Below are positions 54,990-63,313 of a stretch of 64,000 bases of DNA, piece by piece. Every line of letters starts with the position of its first letter. Position 1 is the first letter of the stretch. The notes beneath the pieces were generated by a model, which made no database searches, had not been told where the DNA came from, and saw nothing but the letters and a program-made list of their open reading frames with translations. The DNA lies in assembly GCA_013285445.1 (NCBI GenBank), contig CP053448.1, positions 3,430,818 to 3,494,817 of the forward strand, in the 5' to 3' direction. The position numbers and the translations under genes are program-made. The stretch comes from Pseudomonadota bacterium (GTDB taxonomy: Bacteria > Pseudomonadota > Gammaproteobacteria > Xanthomonadales > Wenzhouxiangellaceae).

Positions 54990-56546
54990 TCACGGCGGCG
55001 CCGGGACCAAGGAACCGCGTCTTGTCCGGTCGCGGCGACCGATGTCAGCGCGTTCGACCAGCGACCGATACGGCACCCTGAGCAGCACCTGTTCGTAGAA
55101 AGTCAGATTGAAACCGTGCGAACCCGGCTCCGCATCCAGCACGCCAGCGTTCCAGATTGCTGCCACGGCCTGATCCCACAGCGGATGCGGATCATCCTCA
55201 TATTGAGCGATTCGATGGATCGCCATCAGCAGGGAGAACGGAATGTCACTCCAGGCAACGCGCTGTCCGACCGGAATCCCCAGCTCGACGAATTCCGCAG
55301 CCAGGTTGTCGATCATGGCCACGGCGTAGGGCCGGTAGCGCGCCGCAAGTCGCCGATTGCCGCGATCCCGCAGGGCGGTGTAGGCAGCAACCATTGCCCA
55401 GGCGTTCATGCTGTGATACCAGGGCAGCGCATTGTGCCCGTCCCACATCCGGCCAGGCCGGCGAGCAACCGCCGCCAGGTCGGCAAAGCGCATGCCGTCC
55501 GTTCCGTCAACGACGCCATCGCCGTCCTGATCCATCAACACACCCGGGACAAGGTTTCGCTCCAGCCGGTCAACCATTGCCTCGCGAAATTCCGCGCGGC
55601 CGGTCCATTCGTACAGTTGGGCCAGCAACCAGATGGTCTTGGCCGTGTAGTTGTGGTTGGCCGACAGCGGCTGGGAGGCGGCCCAATCGCCGGCCAGCAG
55701 AGCGGATTCGGCGTAGGCCAGCGCGCGGACCGTGTCATCGACCCGCACTGCGGCCTCGATCATCATGCTGCCGACCCATCCGGTATCAAATGCTGAACCG
55801 CCGATATCGCCGCGAACGGCGACTGCACCGTCGGCGTCAATCCAGACATGATCTCGAACCGCGAAGCGCAACCCGGCGAAGCGCCCGCCGTCATAGCGCG
55901 GACAGCTATTCGGAAACCCGGCACACATCTGTTCGGTGATTTCACCGGCCACGCCGGTCAGCTCGCACCTGTAGTCGCCTTCAGAGAAGTAGTAGCCATA
56001 GACGCCTGCATCAGCAACCAGGGGTTCAGGCGCATGCTCGGGCGTGTACTGCTGATCGCGATAGAAATCGGCAATACGTATCAGACTTGCCGTTTCCTCC
56101 GGACTTGGCGCATGCTGCGCCCCGGCTTGCCATGCCGCCAGTGCAATCGGCGCCAGCGCCCGTCCGGGCAACGGACAACCCGGCGCCAGATCGGGCAGCC
56201 GGGTTTGGTATTGCGCATACCATACGGCGCCAATGTCGGCAGCATCGGGTGGACGAACATTCGGCCGGGAACGGGCCTGGGCGTAGGCGATTTCCGGGCA
56301 CCCTACACGTTGGCCGCGGGCACGCTTGGCGGTATCGATCGCATGCTGAACACGATCTCGATCACCACTGAGCATGGCCCCCTGAATGGCCACGCGCCCG
56401 GCAGTGGACCCGTAAGGGTCGCCGCACGGCGGCTCGGGGGCCGGCCCGCCCAGACAGTAGACTGGCAGCAGGACCAGAGCCCACAATACTTGTCCATGCA
56501 GGCAATCTCGACACCAGCAGCGACGGACACATCCAATCATGATCAA
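54990..56546 (-). CDS. Secreted protein with glycoside-hydrolase-like helical domain
   Basis: The 518-aa protein begins with an export signal (LWALVLLPVYCLGG). The body is rich in helices with aromatic patches (NYTAKTIWLLAQLYEWTGRA, HNALPWYHSMNAWAMVAAYT), which suggests an alpha/alpha toroid as in some glycosidases or lyases. A short DQDGDGVVDGTDG resembles a calcium-binding loop. No catalytic assignment is possible. It is divergent from the second ECF sigma gene across a 128-bp gap. Confidence 0.7.
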   Translation of the reverse strand: MIMIGCVRRCWCRDCLHGQVLWALVLLPVYCLGGPAPEPPCGDPYGSTAGRVAIQGAMLSGDRDRVQHAIDTAKRARGQRVGCPEIAYAQARSRPNVRPPDAADIGAVWYAQYQTRLPDLAPGCPLPGRALAPIALAAWQAGAQHAPSPEETASLIRIADFYRDQQYTPEHAPEPLVADAGVYGYYFSEGDYRCELTGVAGEITEQMCAGFPNSCPRYDGGRFAGLRFAVRDHVWIDADGAVAVRGDIGGSAFDTGWVGSMMIEAAVRVDDTVRALAYAESALLAGDWAASQPLSANHNYTAKTIWLLAQLYEWTGRAEFREAMVDRLERNLVPGVLMDQDGDGVVDGTDGMRFADLAAVARRPGRMWDGHNALPWYHSMNAWAMVAAYTALRDRGNRRLAARYRPYAVAMIDNLAAEFVELGIPVGQRVAWSDIPFSLLMAIHRIAQYEDDPHPLWDQAVAAIWNAGVLDAEPGSHGFNLTFYEQVLLRVPYRSLVERADIGRRDRTRRGSLVPAPP

Positions 56547-56590
56547 CTCATTCCGGGTGGGGTCAGATTTGGGTGACCGCTGACCATGAT

Positions 56591-56654
56591 CGATAGGACA
56601 GCGCCGGCAACACCGGCCAGCACGGATTCAGTCATCGCTCACGTTGTCCTATCG
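56591..56654. repeat. Inverted repeat in the divergent gap upstream of the second ECF sigma gene
   Basis: CGATAGGACA (56591-56600) and TGTCCTATCG (56645-56654) are exact inverses; allowing one mismatch extends them to 13 bp. Between them GCCGG-CAACA-CCGGC (56603-56617) forms a small hairpin. It could be a regulator site controlling both divergent genes or a small mobile palindrome. Confidence 0.5.
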
Positions 56655-56674
56655 TCGACGAGGCCGCAGCACTC

Positions 56675-57199
56675 ATGAACATGGACCCAAAGCAGGGCGC
56701 CGAGCCCGATGAGATTCGTGCGCTGCTGAACAGCCATCACCAAGACGCCATGCACTGGGCGCTGGCATGCTGTCACTGGAACCGGGACGAGGCCGAGGAC
56801 GTGCTGCATACGGCTTATGAACGTGTACTCAACGGCAAGGCGCGTTTCAACGGGCAGAGCACTTTTCGCACCTGGCTGTTCGGTGTCATCCGGAACTGCG
56901 CCAACGAGTCATTGCGCAGGCTCAAGCGCTGGGTCCTGAATCCGGCAAACCGGACGCCAGACGTTTCCGATCACCCCGACGCCGAGCTCGCAACCCGGCA
57001 GGCAGCGCGATTGGTCCGCCAGTCGCTGTGGCAATTGTCGGCAAGGCAGCGCGAATGCCTGACCCTGGTTTTTTACTGCGACATGACCATCGCGCAGGCT
57101 GCCGCTGTCATGCAGCTGCCGGTTGGCACCGCGCGGACGCACTACGCACGCGGAAAACAAAAGCTCGCCCGTCTGCTCAAAGGCTACGCCGATGGATGA
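56675..57199 (+). CDS. ECF RNA polymerase sigma factor
   Basis: The 174-aa protein has region 2 (RDEAEDVLHTAYERVLNGKA, TFRTWLFGVIRNCANESLRR) and region 4 (LSARQRECLTLVFYCDMTIA, QLPVGTARTHYARGKQKLAR). It is not closely similar to the other ECF factor at 53542. Its TGA overlaps the next gene by 8 bp. Confidence 0.9.
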   Translation: MNMDPKQGAEPDEIRALLNSHHQDAMHWALACCHWNRDEAEDVLHTAYERVLNGKARFNGQSTFRTWLFGVIRNCANESLRRLKRWVLNPANRTPDVSDHPDAELATRQAARLVRQSLWQLSARQRECLTLVFYCDMTIAQAAAVMQLPVGTARTHYARGKQKLARLLKGYADG

Positions 57200-57530
57200 C
57201 AACAGCCGGATGATCAAACGCCATTTTCAGGCACTTCGAACCAACACCGACCACCTGGTGGCGCCGCTGGAGCGCGTGCTGACACCGCAGTCAATGCCGC
57301 AGCATCGCCGGGCCTGGCGTCTGAGCTGGTCCACGGCAGCGGCCATGGCGCTCGCGGCAATCGCCTGGCTGGCCACCACCGGGCCCGAGCCGTTGCGACT
57401 TGAAACCGGCCCGTTTTCCGGCCCGACCGATTTTCTGCTGGCCGATGCCCGACGAGACGATCTGTCGCGCACACCGTCTATTCATACTGTCAATACGGAG
57501 AAAACAGTCCATGACCAGCCCGACCTCTGA
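57192..57530 (+). CDS. Small membrane protein, probable anti-sigma factor
   Basis: The 112-aa protein (ATG 57192, MDDNSRMIK) has one hydrophobic segment (WSTAAAMALAAIAWLATTG, about 48-66) between a cytoplasmic head and a short periplasmic tail. It overlaps both the sigma gene before it (8 bp) and the gene after it (20 bp). The role as anti-sigma is from context; no family motif is visible. Confidence 0.65.
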   Translation: MDDNSRMIKRHFQALRTNTDHLVAPLERVLTPQSMPQHRRAWRLSWSTAAAMALAAIAWLATTGPEPLRLETGPFSGPTDFLLADARRDDLSRTPSIHTVNTEKTVHDQPDL

Positions 57531-57966
57531 CGACGGGCCTCGGCTCGCCCGCCGTGCCCGTCTCCTCTCGGCCCTGCCGCTGCTGCTGTTGCTGTCAGTG
57601 ACGCAGCCCGCTCAATCGTCCAGTCTCGAAATGGCGCTCAGGATGCACATGGCTGCGCCGGAGACCGTCGTCCGGAAAGCGGACGCCATCGATCTGTCCC
57701 CGGCACATCAAACCCGTTTGCGCGAAATCGTGCGCCGCTCCCGCGCAGACATCACCGACCTGGAGCTGGACCTGATCGCCGCCCAGGAACGGCTGATCGA
57801 GACGATCCGGTCCGGCCTGTCAGACGAAGCAGCGATTCTTGAGCATTTCGACCGGGTCCTGTCACTGGAAAGCCGCATCAAGCATCGACACTTCGCAATG
57901 TGGCTTCGGGTCAACCAACTGCTTACCGACAAACAGCGCCAGCAGCTGCTCGAAGCCGTTGACTGA
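57511..57966 (+). CDS. CpxP/Spy-like periplasmic protein
   Basis: The 151-aa protein has a signal peptide (LLSALPLLLLLSVTQPAQS) and a helical body with two alternating charged stretches (QTRLREIVRRSRADITDLEL, FDRVLSLESRIKHRHFAMWL), ending in LTDKQRQQLLEAVD. This resembles the LTxxQ-type chaperone/stress sensors CpxP, Spy and CnrX. With a sigma factor and an anti-sigma candidate in front, a CnrYXH-like metal or envelope-stress sensor is plausible. Confidence 0.65.
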   Translation: MTSPTSDDGPRLARRARLLSALPLLLLLSVTQPAQSSSLEMALRMHMAAPETVVRKADAIDLSPAHQTRLREIVRRSRADITDLELDLIAAQERLIETIRSGLSDEAAILEHFDRVLSLESRIKHRHFAMWLRVNQLLTDKQRQQLLEAVD

Positions 57967-58062
57967 GCGGCCGCAACGAACCACTCGGCGAAGCGCCGGC
58001 TGAACCGGCCAGCGGTGGGACGGTGTCACTGTGTATCAGTCGTGCCGGCGGGGCGCAGCGGC

Positions 58063-58950
58063 TTACCGCCGAAACCGTTCCAGCAGGCCGTCGAGTTCGT
58101 CGAGACTGGTGTAGCGGATGGTGACCTGGCCCTTGCCCGAGCTCAAGTGCTTGACGCTGACCGGCGCACAGAGGGTTTCGGTCAGCTCCTGTTCCAGGCG
58201 TTCGATATCGGCCGACTTGCGCTCGGGCTTCGATTTCTTCGCCTCGGGCTGGCCTTCGCGCATGCGCCGCACCAGGGCCTCGGTCTGGCGTACCGACAGG
58301 TCTTTGTCGACCACCTCGCGCGCCGCGCGGATCTGGTCGGCGCGCTCCAGGGTGAGCAGGGCACGCGCATGTCCCATATCGAGCTCACGTCGGTCGACCA
58401 GCTCGCGAACCTCCGGCGCCAGCTCCAGCAACCGAAGCAGGTTGGTCACCGCCGCACGGGAGCGGCCGACTGAACGCGCCGCCTGTTCATGGGTCAGTTC
58501 GAACTCGTCGATCAGGCGGCGGATCGCACCGGCTTCTTCGAGCGGATTGAGATCCTCGCGCTGGATGTTTTCGATGAGCGCCAGCGCCAGCGTGGCCTCG
58601 TCGGCGATCTCACGCACCAGCGCGGGAATGGTGTTCAGTCCGGCCATGCGCGAAGCGCGCCAGCGCCGTTCTCCCGCGATCAGTTCAAAGCGGCCAGGCT
58701 GGGCCAACGGACGAACGACGACCGGCTGGACCAGCCCCTGCACCCGGATCGAGTCGGCCAGCTCCTGCAGCCGGTCCGGGTCCATGGCAGACCGGGGCTG
58801 GTAGCGCCCCGGCTCGATGACGTCGAGAGACAGCTCCCTGAGCCCCTCAAGCTGGCCGTCCAGGCTGGCACTCTCGGCCGCAGCGCGGGTCTTGCCAAGC
58901 AGGGAGTCCAACCCGCGACCGAGCGGTTTTTTCTTGCGCGAGGCAGCCAT
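58063..58950 (-). CDS. parB: Chromosome partitioning protein ParB
   Basis: The 295-aa centromere-binding protein has the start KKKPLGRGLDSLLG, the CTPase motif GERRWRAS, the helix-turn-helix LTHEQAARSVGRSRAAVTNL and a C-terminal dimer domain. I chose ATG 58950, the family start; the frame is open to 59277 inside parA. It follows parA by 2 bp. I found no parS-like 16-mer in the flanks. Confidence 0.95.
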   Translation of the reverse strand: MAASRKKKPLGRGLDSLLGKTRAAAESASLDGQLEGLRELSLDVIEPGRYQPRSAMDPDRLQELADSIRVQGLVQPVVVRPLAQPGRFELIAGERRWRASRMAGLNTIPALVREIADEATLALALIENIQREDLNPLEEAGAIRRLIDEFELTHEQAARSVGRSRAAVTNLLRLLELAPEVRELVDRRELDMGHARALLTLERADQIRAAREVVDKDLSVRQTEALVRRMREGQPEAKKSKPERKSADIERLEQELTETLCAPVSVKHLSSGKGQVTIRYTSLDELDGLLERFRR

Positions 58951-58952
58951 GG

Positions 58953-59735
58953 TCACTGCACCCCCTGGCGCCGCAGGTATTCGCCGGCCAGGCCCAGGTA
59001 GGCGATGGCGCCGCGCGAGTCGGGGTCGTACTGGATGACCGACTGACCATAGCTCGGCGCCTCGGCCACGCGCACGTTTCGCGGCACCACCGTCTCGTAG
59101 AGCTTGCTGCCGAAATGCTCGTGCAGCTGACGCGAGACTGCGCCGGAGAGATTGTTGCGAACGTCGTACATGGTGCGTACCAGCCCCTCGATTTCCAGTC
59201 CCGGGTTGACCGAACCCTGAATCTGCTCGATGGTGTTGAGCAGCGCGGTCAGCCCTTCCAGCGCATAGTACTCGCACTGCATCGGGATGAGCACCCGGTC
59301 GGCCGCCGTCAGCGCGTTGAGCGTAAGCACGTTGAGGGCTGGCGGGCAGTCGATGATGACGTGGTGGTAGCGGCCGGCCTCGCCGGCCAGCGCCTCGCGC
59401 AGAACGCCCGCCCGATCCTCGCGCTCCATCAGCGCCACTTCGGCAGCGGTCAGGTCGCCGTTGGCCGGCACCAGATCGAAACCCATGGCGGGCACCGGCA
59501 CGATCGCCTCGGCCAGGCGACAGTCTCCCAGCAGCACGTCACACAGGGTGTCATCCTGTTCACCCAGCTCGATGCCGGAACCGGTGGTGGCGTTGCCCTG
59601 CGGATCGATATCGATCAGCAGCACCCGCCGTTTGAGTTCGGCCAGGCCAGCGGCCAGATTAAGTGCCGTGGTGGTCTTGCCCACGCCGCCCTTCTGATTG
59701 GTCACGGCCACGATACGGGCCCGTTTTTCGGTCAT
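58953..59735 (-). CDS. parA: Chromosome partitioning ATPase ParA
   Basis: The 260-aa ATPase has the deviant Walker A motif KGGVGKTT (about residues 15-22), Walker B IIDCPPAL and the conserved RTMYDVRNNLS region. The ATG overlaps the rsmG stop by 4 bp. ParA with ParB separates sister origins, and the pair is normally near oriC. Confidence 0.96.
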   Translation of the reverse strand: MTEKRARIVAVTNQKGGVGKTTTALNLAAGLAELKRRVLLIDIDPQGNATTGSGIELGEQDDTLCDVLLGDCRLAEAIVPVPAMGFDLVPANGDLTAAEVALMEREDRAGVLREALAGEAGRYHHVIIDCPPALNVLTLNALTAADRVLIPMQCEYYALEGLTALLNTIEQIQGSVNPGLEIEGLVRTMYDVRNNLSGAVSRQLHEHFGSKLYETVVPRNVRVAEAPSYGQSVIQYDPDSRGAIAYLGLAGEYLRRQGVQ

Positions 59736-60361
59736 GATTGGTCCACGATGATCAAGCTGCGGGCGCCACCCGCGCCGGGAACGTCCAGTTCAATAGGCTC
59801 GACATTGTACGCGTTGGACAGGGCCTGGCACTCGGCAAACGGCAATCGACCCTTCATCGCCAACAGGGTTGCGCCAGCATCAAGCAGATGGCCAAGCTGG
59901 TCAACCAGGCGCGGCAGCGGCGCCAGCGCACGGGCCACCACGCAGTCTGGCGGCGGCTCCAGCGACAGTGTTTCCAGTCTTGCCTGGATCGGTTCGATGT
60001 TATTCAGCCGCAATTCCCGGCGCACCTGGTTGAGAAAGCGGATCTTCTTGCCGCTGCTGTCGACCAGCACGAAATGCCGTTGCGGACAGGCAATGGCCAG
60101 CGGCACTCCCGGCAGGCCGGCACCAGTCCCGGCATCCAGCACACGGCTGCCGCGAAGCCACGGCAGGATGCTCAGGCTGTCGAGCAAATGGCGATCAACC
60201 ATCATCGGCAGCGCGCTGACCGCGGTCAGATTATAGGCCCGGTTCCAGCGCGCAAGCAGAGCCAGGTAGTCGAGCAGATGCTTGTGCTGGGCCGTCTCCA
60301 GCATCACCCCGAGAACGGCCAGACCGCGCCTGAGCCGCGCATCGAGCTCGATGGAACTCAC
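59732..60361 (-). CDS. rsmG: 16S rRNA (guanine-527-N7)-methyltransferase
   Basis: The 209-aa enzyme (GidB) methylates G527. It has LLDYLALLARWNRAYNLTAV, HLLDSLSILPWL, the SAM loop VLDAGTGAGLPGVPLAIACP and VDSSGKKIRFL. It overlaps oppF upstream by 4 bp and parA downstream by 4 bp. In most gammaproteobacteria mnmG stands before rsmG; here the opp operon does. Confidence 0.94.
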   Translation of the reverse strand: MSSIELDARLRRGLAVLGVMLETAQHKHLLDYLALLARWNRAYNLTAVSALPMMVDRHLLDSLSILPWLRGSRVLDAGTGAGLPGVPLAIACPQRHFVLVDSSGKKIRFLNQVRRELRLNNIEPIQARLETLSLEPPPDCVVARALAPLPRLVDQLGHLLDAGATLLAMKGRLPFAECQALSNAYNVEPIELDVPGAGGARSLIIVDQS

Positions 60362-61410
60362 GATTTGGCGCTCTTCCCGGTCTCGTCGGACAAGGCCGGC
60401 CCGGTGCCGGGCAGATTGGGCGGCGGCAGCTCGCGGTGGTGGTGACAGGCCACCCGGTGCCCGCCCTCGAGGGTCTCGAGCTCAGGCACCTCATCGCTGC
60501 AGCGCTGGGTGGCGTAGGGACAGCGGGTGCGAAACACGCAGCCGGAAGGCGGATCGAGTGGCGAGGGGATGTCGCCGGCAAGCGCGCGCCGGGCGCGCGC
60601 GCGCTCGGCCACCGGATCGGGAATCGGCACCGACTCGATCAGCGCCCGGGTGTAGGGGTGGCGCGGCTCATGGTAAATCTGCTCGCGATCCGCCAGCTCC
60701 ATCACCTTGCCCATGTACATCACCAGCACCCGGTCGGAAACGTGGCGCACGATGGACAGATCATGAGCAATGAAGATCAGCGACAGCTGAAGCTTCTTCT
60801 GAAGGTCTTTGAGCAGGTTGACGATCTGGGCCTGTATCGACACATCCAGTGCGCTGACCGGTTCGTCGCAGACCACCAGACGGGGGTTGACCACCAGCGC
60901 CCGGGCGATGCCAACGCGCTGGCACTGGCCGCCGGAAAACTCGTGCGGGTAGCGGTTGATCTGGTCGGAGCGCAGACCAACCAGCTTCATGATACCGGTC
61001 ACGCGCTCACGCACCTGCAGCCGTGACATCGACGGATAGAAGGTACGCAGGGGCTCGGCAATAATGACACCAATGGTCATTCGCGGATCGAGCGAGCCTT
61101 GCGGATCCTGAAAGATCAGCTGTATCTCGCGCCGCTTGCGCCGGAACTGCTCCTCGCTCATCTGCGCCAGATCCTCTCCCAGCCAGATGATCTCGCCGCG
61201 CTTCGGGCGCTGCAGCCCCAGTAACGCCCGGGCCAGCGTTGATTTGCCGCAGCCCGACTCGCCGACGATGCCCAGGGTCTCGGCGGGGAACACCTCGAAA
61301 TCGATCCCGTCAACCGCTCGCACGGTGCGATAGTCATGCCTGAGCCAGCCGCCGGCATCAGCACGGAAGTGAACGGCCAGGTCACGCACCTGCAAGACGG
61401 GGTTGCGCAT
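60358..61410 (-). CDS. oppF: Oligopeptide ABC transporter ATP-binding protein OppF-like
   Basis: The 350-aa ATPase has Walker A GESGCGKST, the signature FSGGQCQRVGIARAL, Walker B LVVCDEPVSALD and the Opp/Dpp-specific C-terminal cysteine region (FRTRCPYATQRC). It probably powers peptide uptake with oppD. I chose ATG 61410 (MRNPVLQVRDL), which overlaps the oppD stop by one base; the frame is open to 61503. Confidence 0.92.
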   Translation of the reverse strand: MRNPVLQVRDLAVHFRADAGGWLRHDYRTVRAVDGIDFEVFPAETLGIVGESGCGKSTLARALLGLQRPKRGEIIWLGEDLAQMSEEQFRRKRREIQLIFQDPQGSLDPRMTIGVIIAEPLRTFYPSMSRLQVRERVTGIMKLVGLRSDQINRYPHEFSGGQCQRVGIARALVVNPRLVVCDEPVSALDVSIQAQIVNLLKDLQKKLQLSLIFIAHDLSIVRHVSDRVLVMYMGKVMELADREQIYHEPRHPYTRALIESVPIPDPVAERARARRALAGDIPSPLDPPSGCVFRTRCPYATQRCSDEVPELETLEGGHRVACHHHRELPPPNLPGTGPALSDETGKSAKS

Positions 61411-62391
61411 CAGCCGGCCTCCTGCTTCGTCGGCAAAGTGTCGAGATGGCAGCGCTTGAAACGACCGTCGGACACTGGCTCGAACGGGGGCAACTCGCGG
61501 CACTTGTCCCAGGCGTAGGCACAGCGATCCCGAAACGGGCAGCCGTCAGGCACTTCCAGCAGGTTGGGCGGATTGCCTGGAATGGCGTGCAGTATGCCGG
61601 AGTCATCGCGATCCAGACGCGGCACCGACGCCAGCAGACCCTCGGTATAGGGGGTGTTGCGGATCAGCAAACAGCGACTCGACGTCGGCCATTTCCATTT
61701 CCTGGCCGGCGTACATCACCAGCACGCGATTACACAGCCCGGCGACCACGCCGAGGTCGTGAGTGATCAGCAGGATGGCGGTCGACGACTGCTCGGACAG
61801 CTCACCCATCAGCGAGTTGATCTGCGACTGCACGGTGACATCCAGCGCCGTGGTCGGCTCATCGGCGATCAGCAGGTCAGGCTGGCACAGCAGCCCCATG
61901 GCGATCATCACGCGCTGGCACATACCACCCGAGAGCTCGTGGGGGAACTGGCGCATGCGCTGTTCCGGATCGCTCAGCCGGACCAGCCGCAGCATTTCGA
62001 TGGCGCGTTCCCGGGCGCCGCGGCGTTTGAGATTGCGGTGGTGAGTCAGCACTTCGACGAGCTGATCGCCTATCGACATGTAGGGATTGAGCGAACTGAC
62101 CGGGTCCTGGAAGATCATCGAGATCTTCGAGCCGCGCACACGCGTGAATTCCTGCAGCGACATGCCGAGGAGCTCCTGGCCACGGAACTTCACCGAACCG
62201 CTGGCATGGCCGTTCTCGGCCAACAGGCCTATTAACGCCAGCGCCGTCTGGGTCTTGCCTGAGCCCGACTCACCGACCAGGCCCAGCGTTTCGCCGGGTT
62301 CGAGATCGAAGCTGATGCCGTTGACGGCGTGCACCACGCCGTCGGGGGTGTCGAATGCAACGCTGAGGTTCCTGACTTCAAGCAGCGCCAT
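61410..62391 (-). CDS. oppD: Oligopeptide ABC transporter ATP-binding protein OppD-like, frameshifted as given
   Basis: From ATG 62391 the frame has Walker A GESGSGKT, signature LSGGMCQRV and Walker B LLIADEPTTALD, then breaks at DPQHP. The rest (PYTEGLLASVPRLD, then GCPFRDRCAYAWDKC) is in another frame down to 61410. One base too many in the run 61650-61654 explains this. The C-terminal cysteine region is typical of the family. The repaired protein is about 326 aa. Confidence 0.85.
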
Positions 62392-62403
62392 GACAACTCG
62401 TCC

Positions 62404-63313
62404 TCATAGCCGATCCTTCGGGTCGAGCGCGTCCCCTGAGCCCATCGCCAAGGAAGTTGAAGGCAAACAGCGTCAGCGCCAGAAAGCTGGCCGGGAAAAG
62501 CAGCGACCACGGTGCGGTTTCAAGTTCCTGCGCGCCCTCGTTGACCAGCGCGCCCCAGGACGTCAGCGGTTCCTGCACGCCCAGGCCGAGAAAACTCAGG
62601 AAGCTCTCGACCAGGATCACCTGCGGGATGGTCAGGGTCACATAGACGATCACGACACCCAGCAGATTGGGCACGATATGACGGCGGATAACCTGCCATT
62701 CCGTGGCACCGCAGCGCGCGCGGCCTCGACAAAATCCTTGTTTTTCAGGCTCAGCGTCTGGCCCCTGACAATGCGCGCCATATCCAGCCAGTTGATTGCG
62801 CCGATGGCAATGAAGATCAGGAAGATATTGCGCCCGAACACCACCATCAGCAAGATGACGAAAAACATGAACGGCATCGCATAGACAGCATCGACGATCC
62901 GCATCATCACGTTGTCGACGCGCCCGCCGACGTAGCCGGTAAACGCACCCCAGCTCACGCCAATGACCAGCGAGACCAGGGTCGCGATCAGGCCCACCAG
63001 CAGTGAGATGCGACCGCCGATCATGGTGCGCACGAACAGATCCCGGCCGAGCGCATCGGTGCCGAATGCATGGCCGGTTTCGAGTGACGGCGGCGTCGAG
63101 TAGTGCTCCCAGTCTGGAATCTCGTGATCCCAGTCGCTGAGCACTGGTCCAATACTCACCAGTGTGATCATGACGATCAGGATAACCAGCCCGGCCACGG
63201 CCGCCTTGTTCCTGAGCAGCCGGTGCCAGGGCGTCGACATACAGCGAACGGCCCTTGACTTTCTCGCGCCGGTCCAGCGCCTGATCGAAGGCATCCCAGG
63301 TCACCTCGTTCAT
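62404..63313 (-). CDS. oppC: Oligopeptide ABC transporter permease OppC-like, frameshifted as given
   Basis: The repaired protein begins MNEVTWDAFDQALDRRE, has an N-terminal helix (AGLVILIVMITLVSIGP) and the permease core (FGTDALGRDLFVRTMIGGR, MPFMFFVILLMVVFGRNIF). It ends in the OppC-type loop GATEWQVIRRHIVPN and FLGDGLRDALDPKDRL. Three single-base indels break it: one base too many in 63229-63231, one missing near 62709, one too many in 62433-62436. All are in short homopolymers. Confidence 0.8.

Noticed and set aside
58000..60400. parS site next to parAB
   Set aside because: I looked for the 16-mer TGTTTCACGTGAAACA type and near matches here and saw none; it may lie outside the window.
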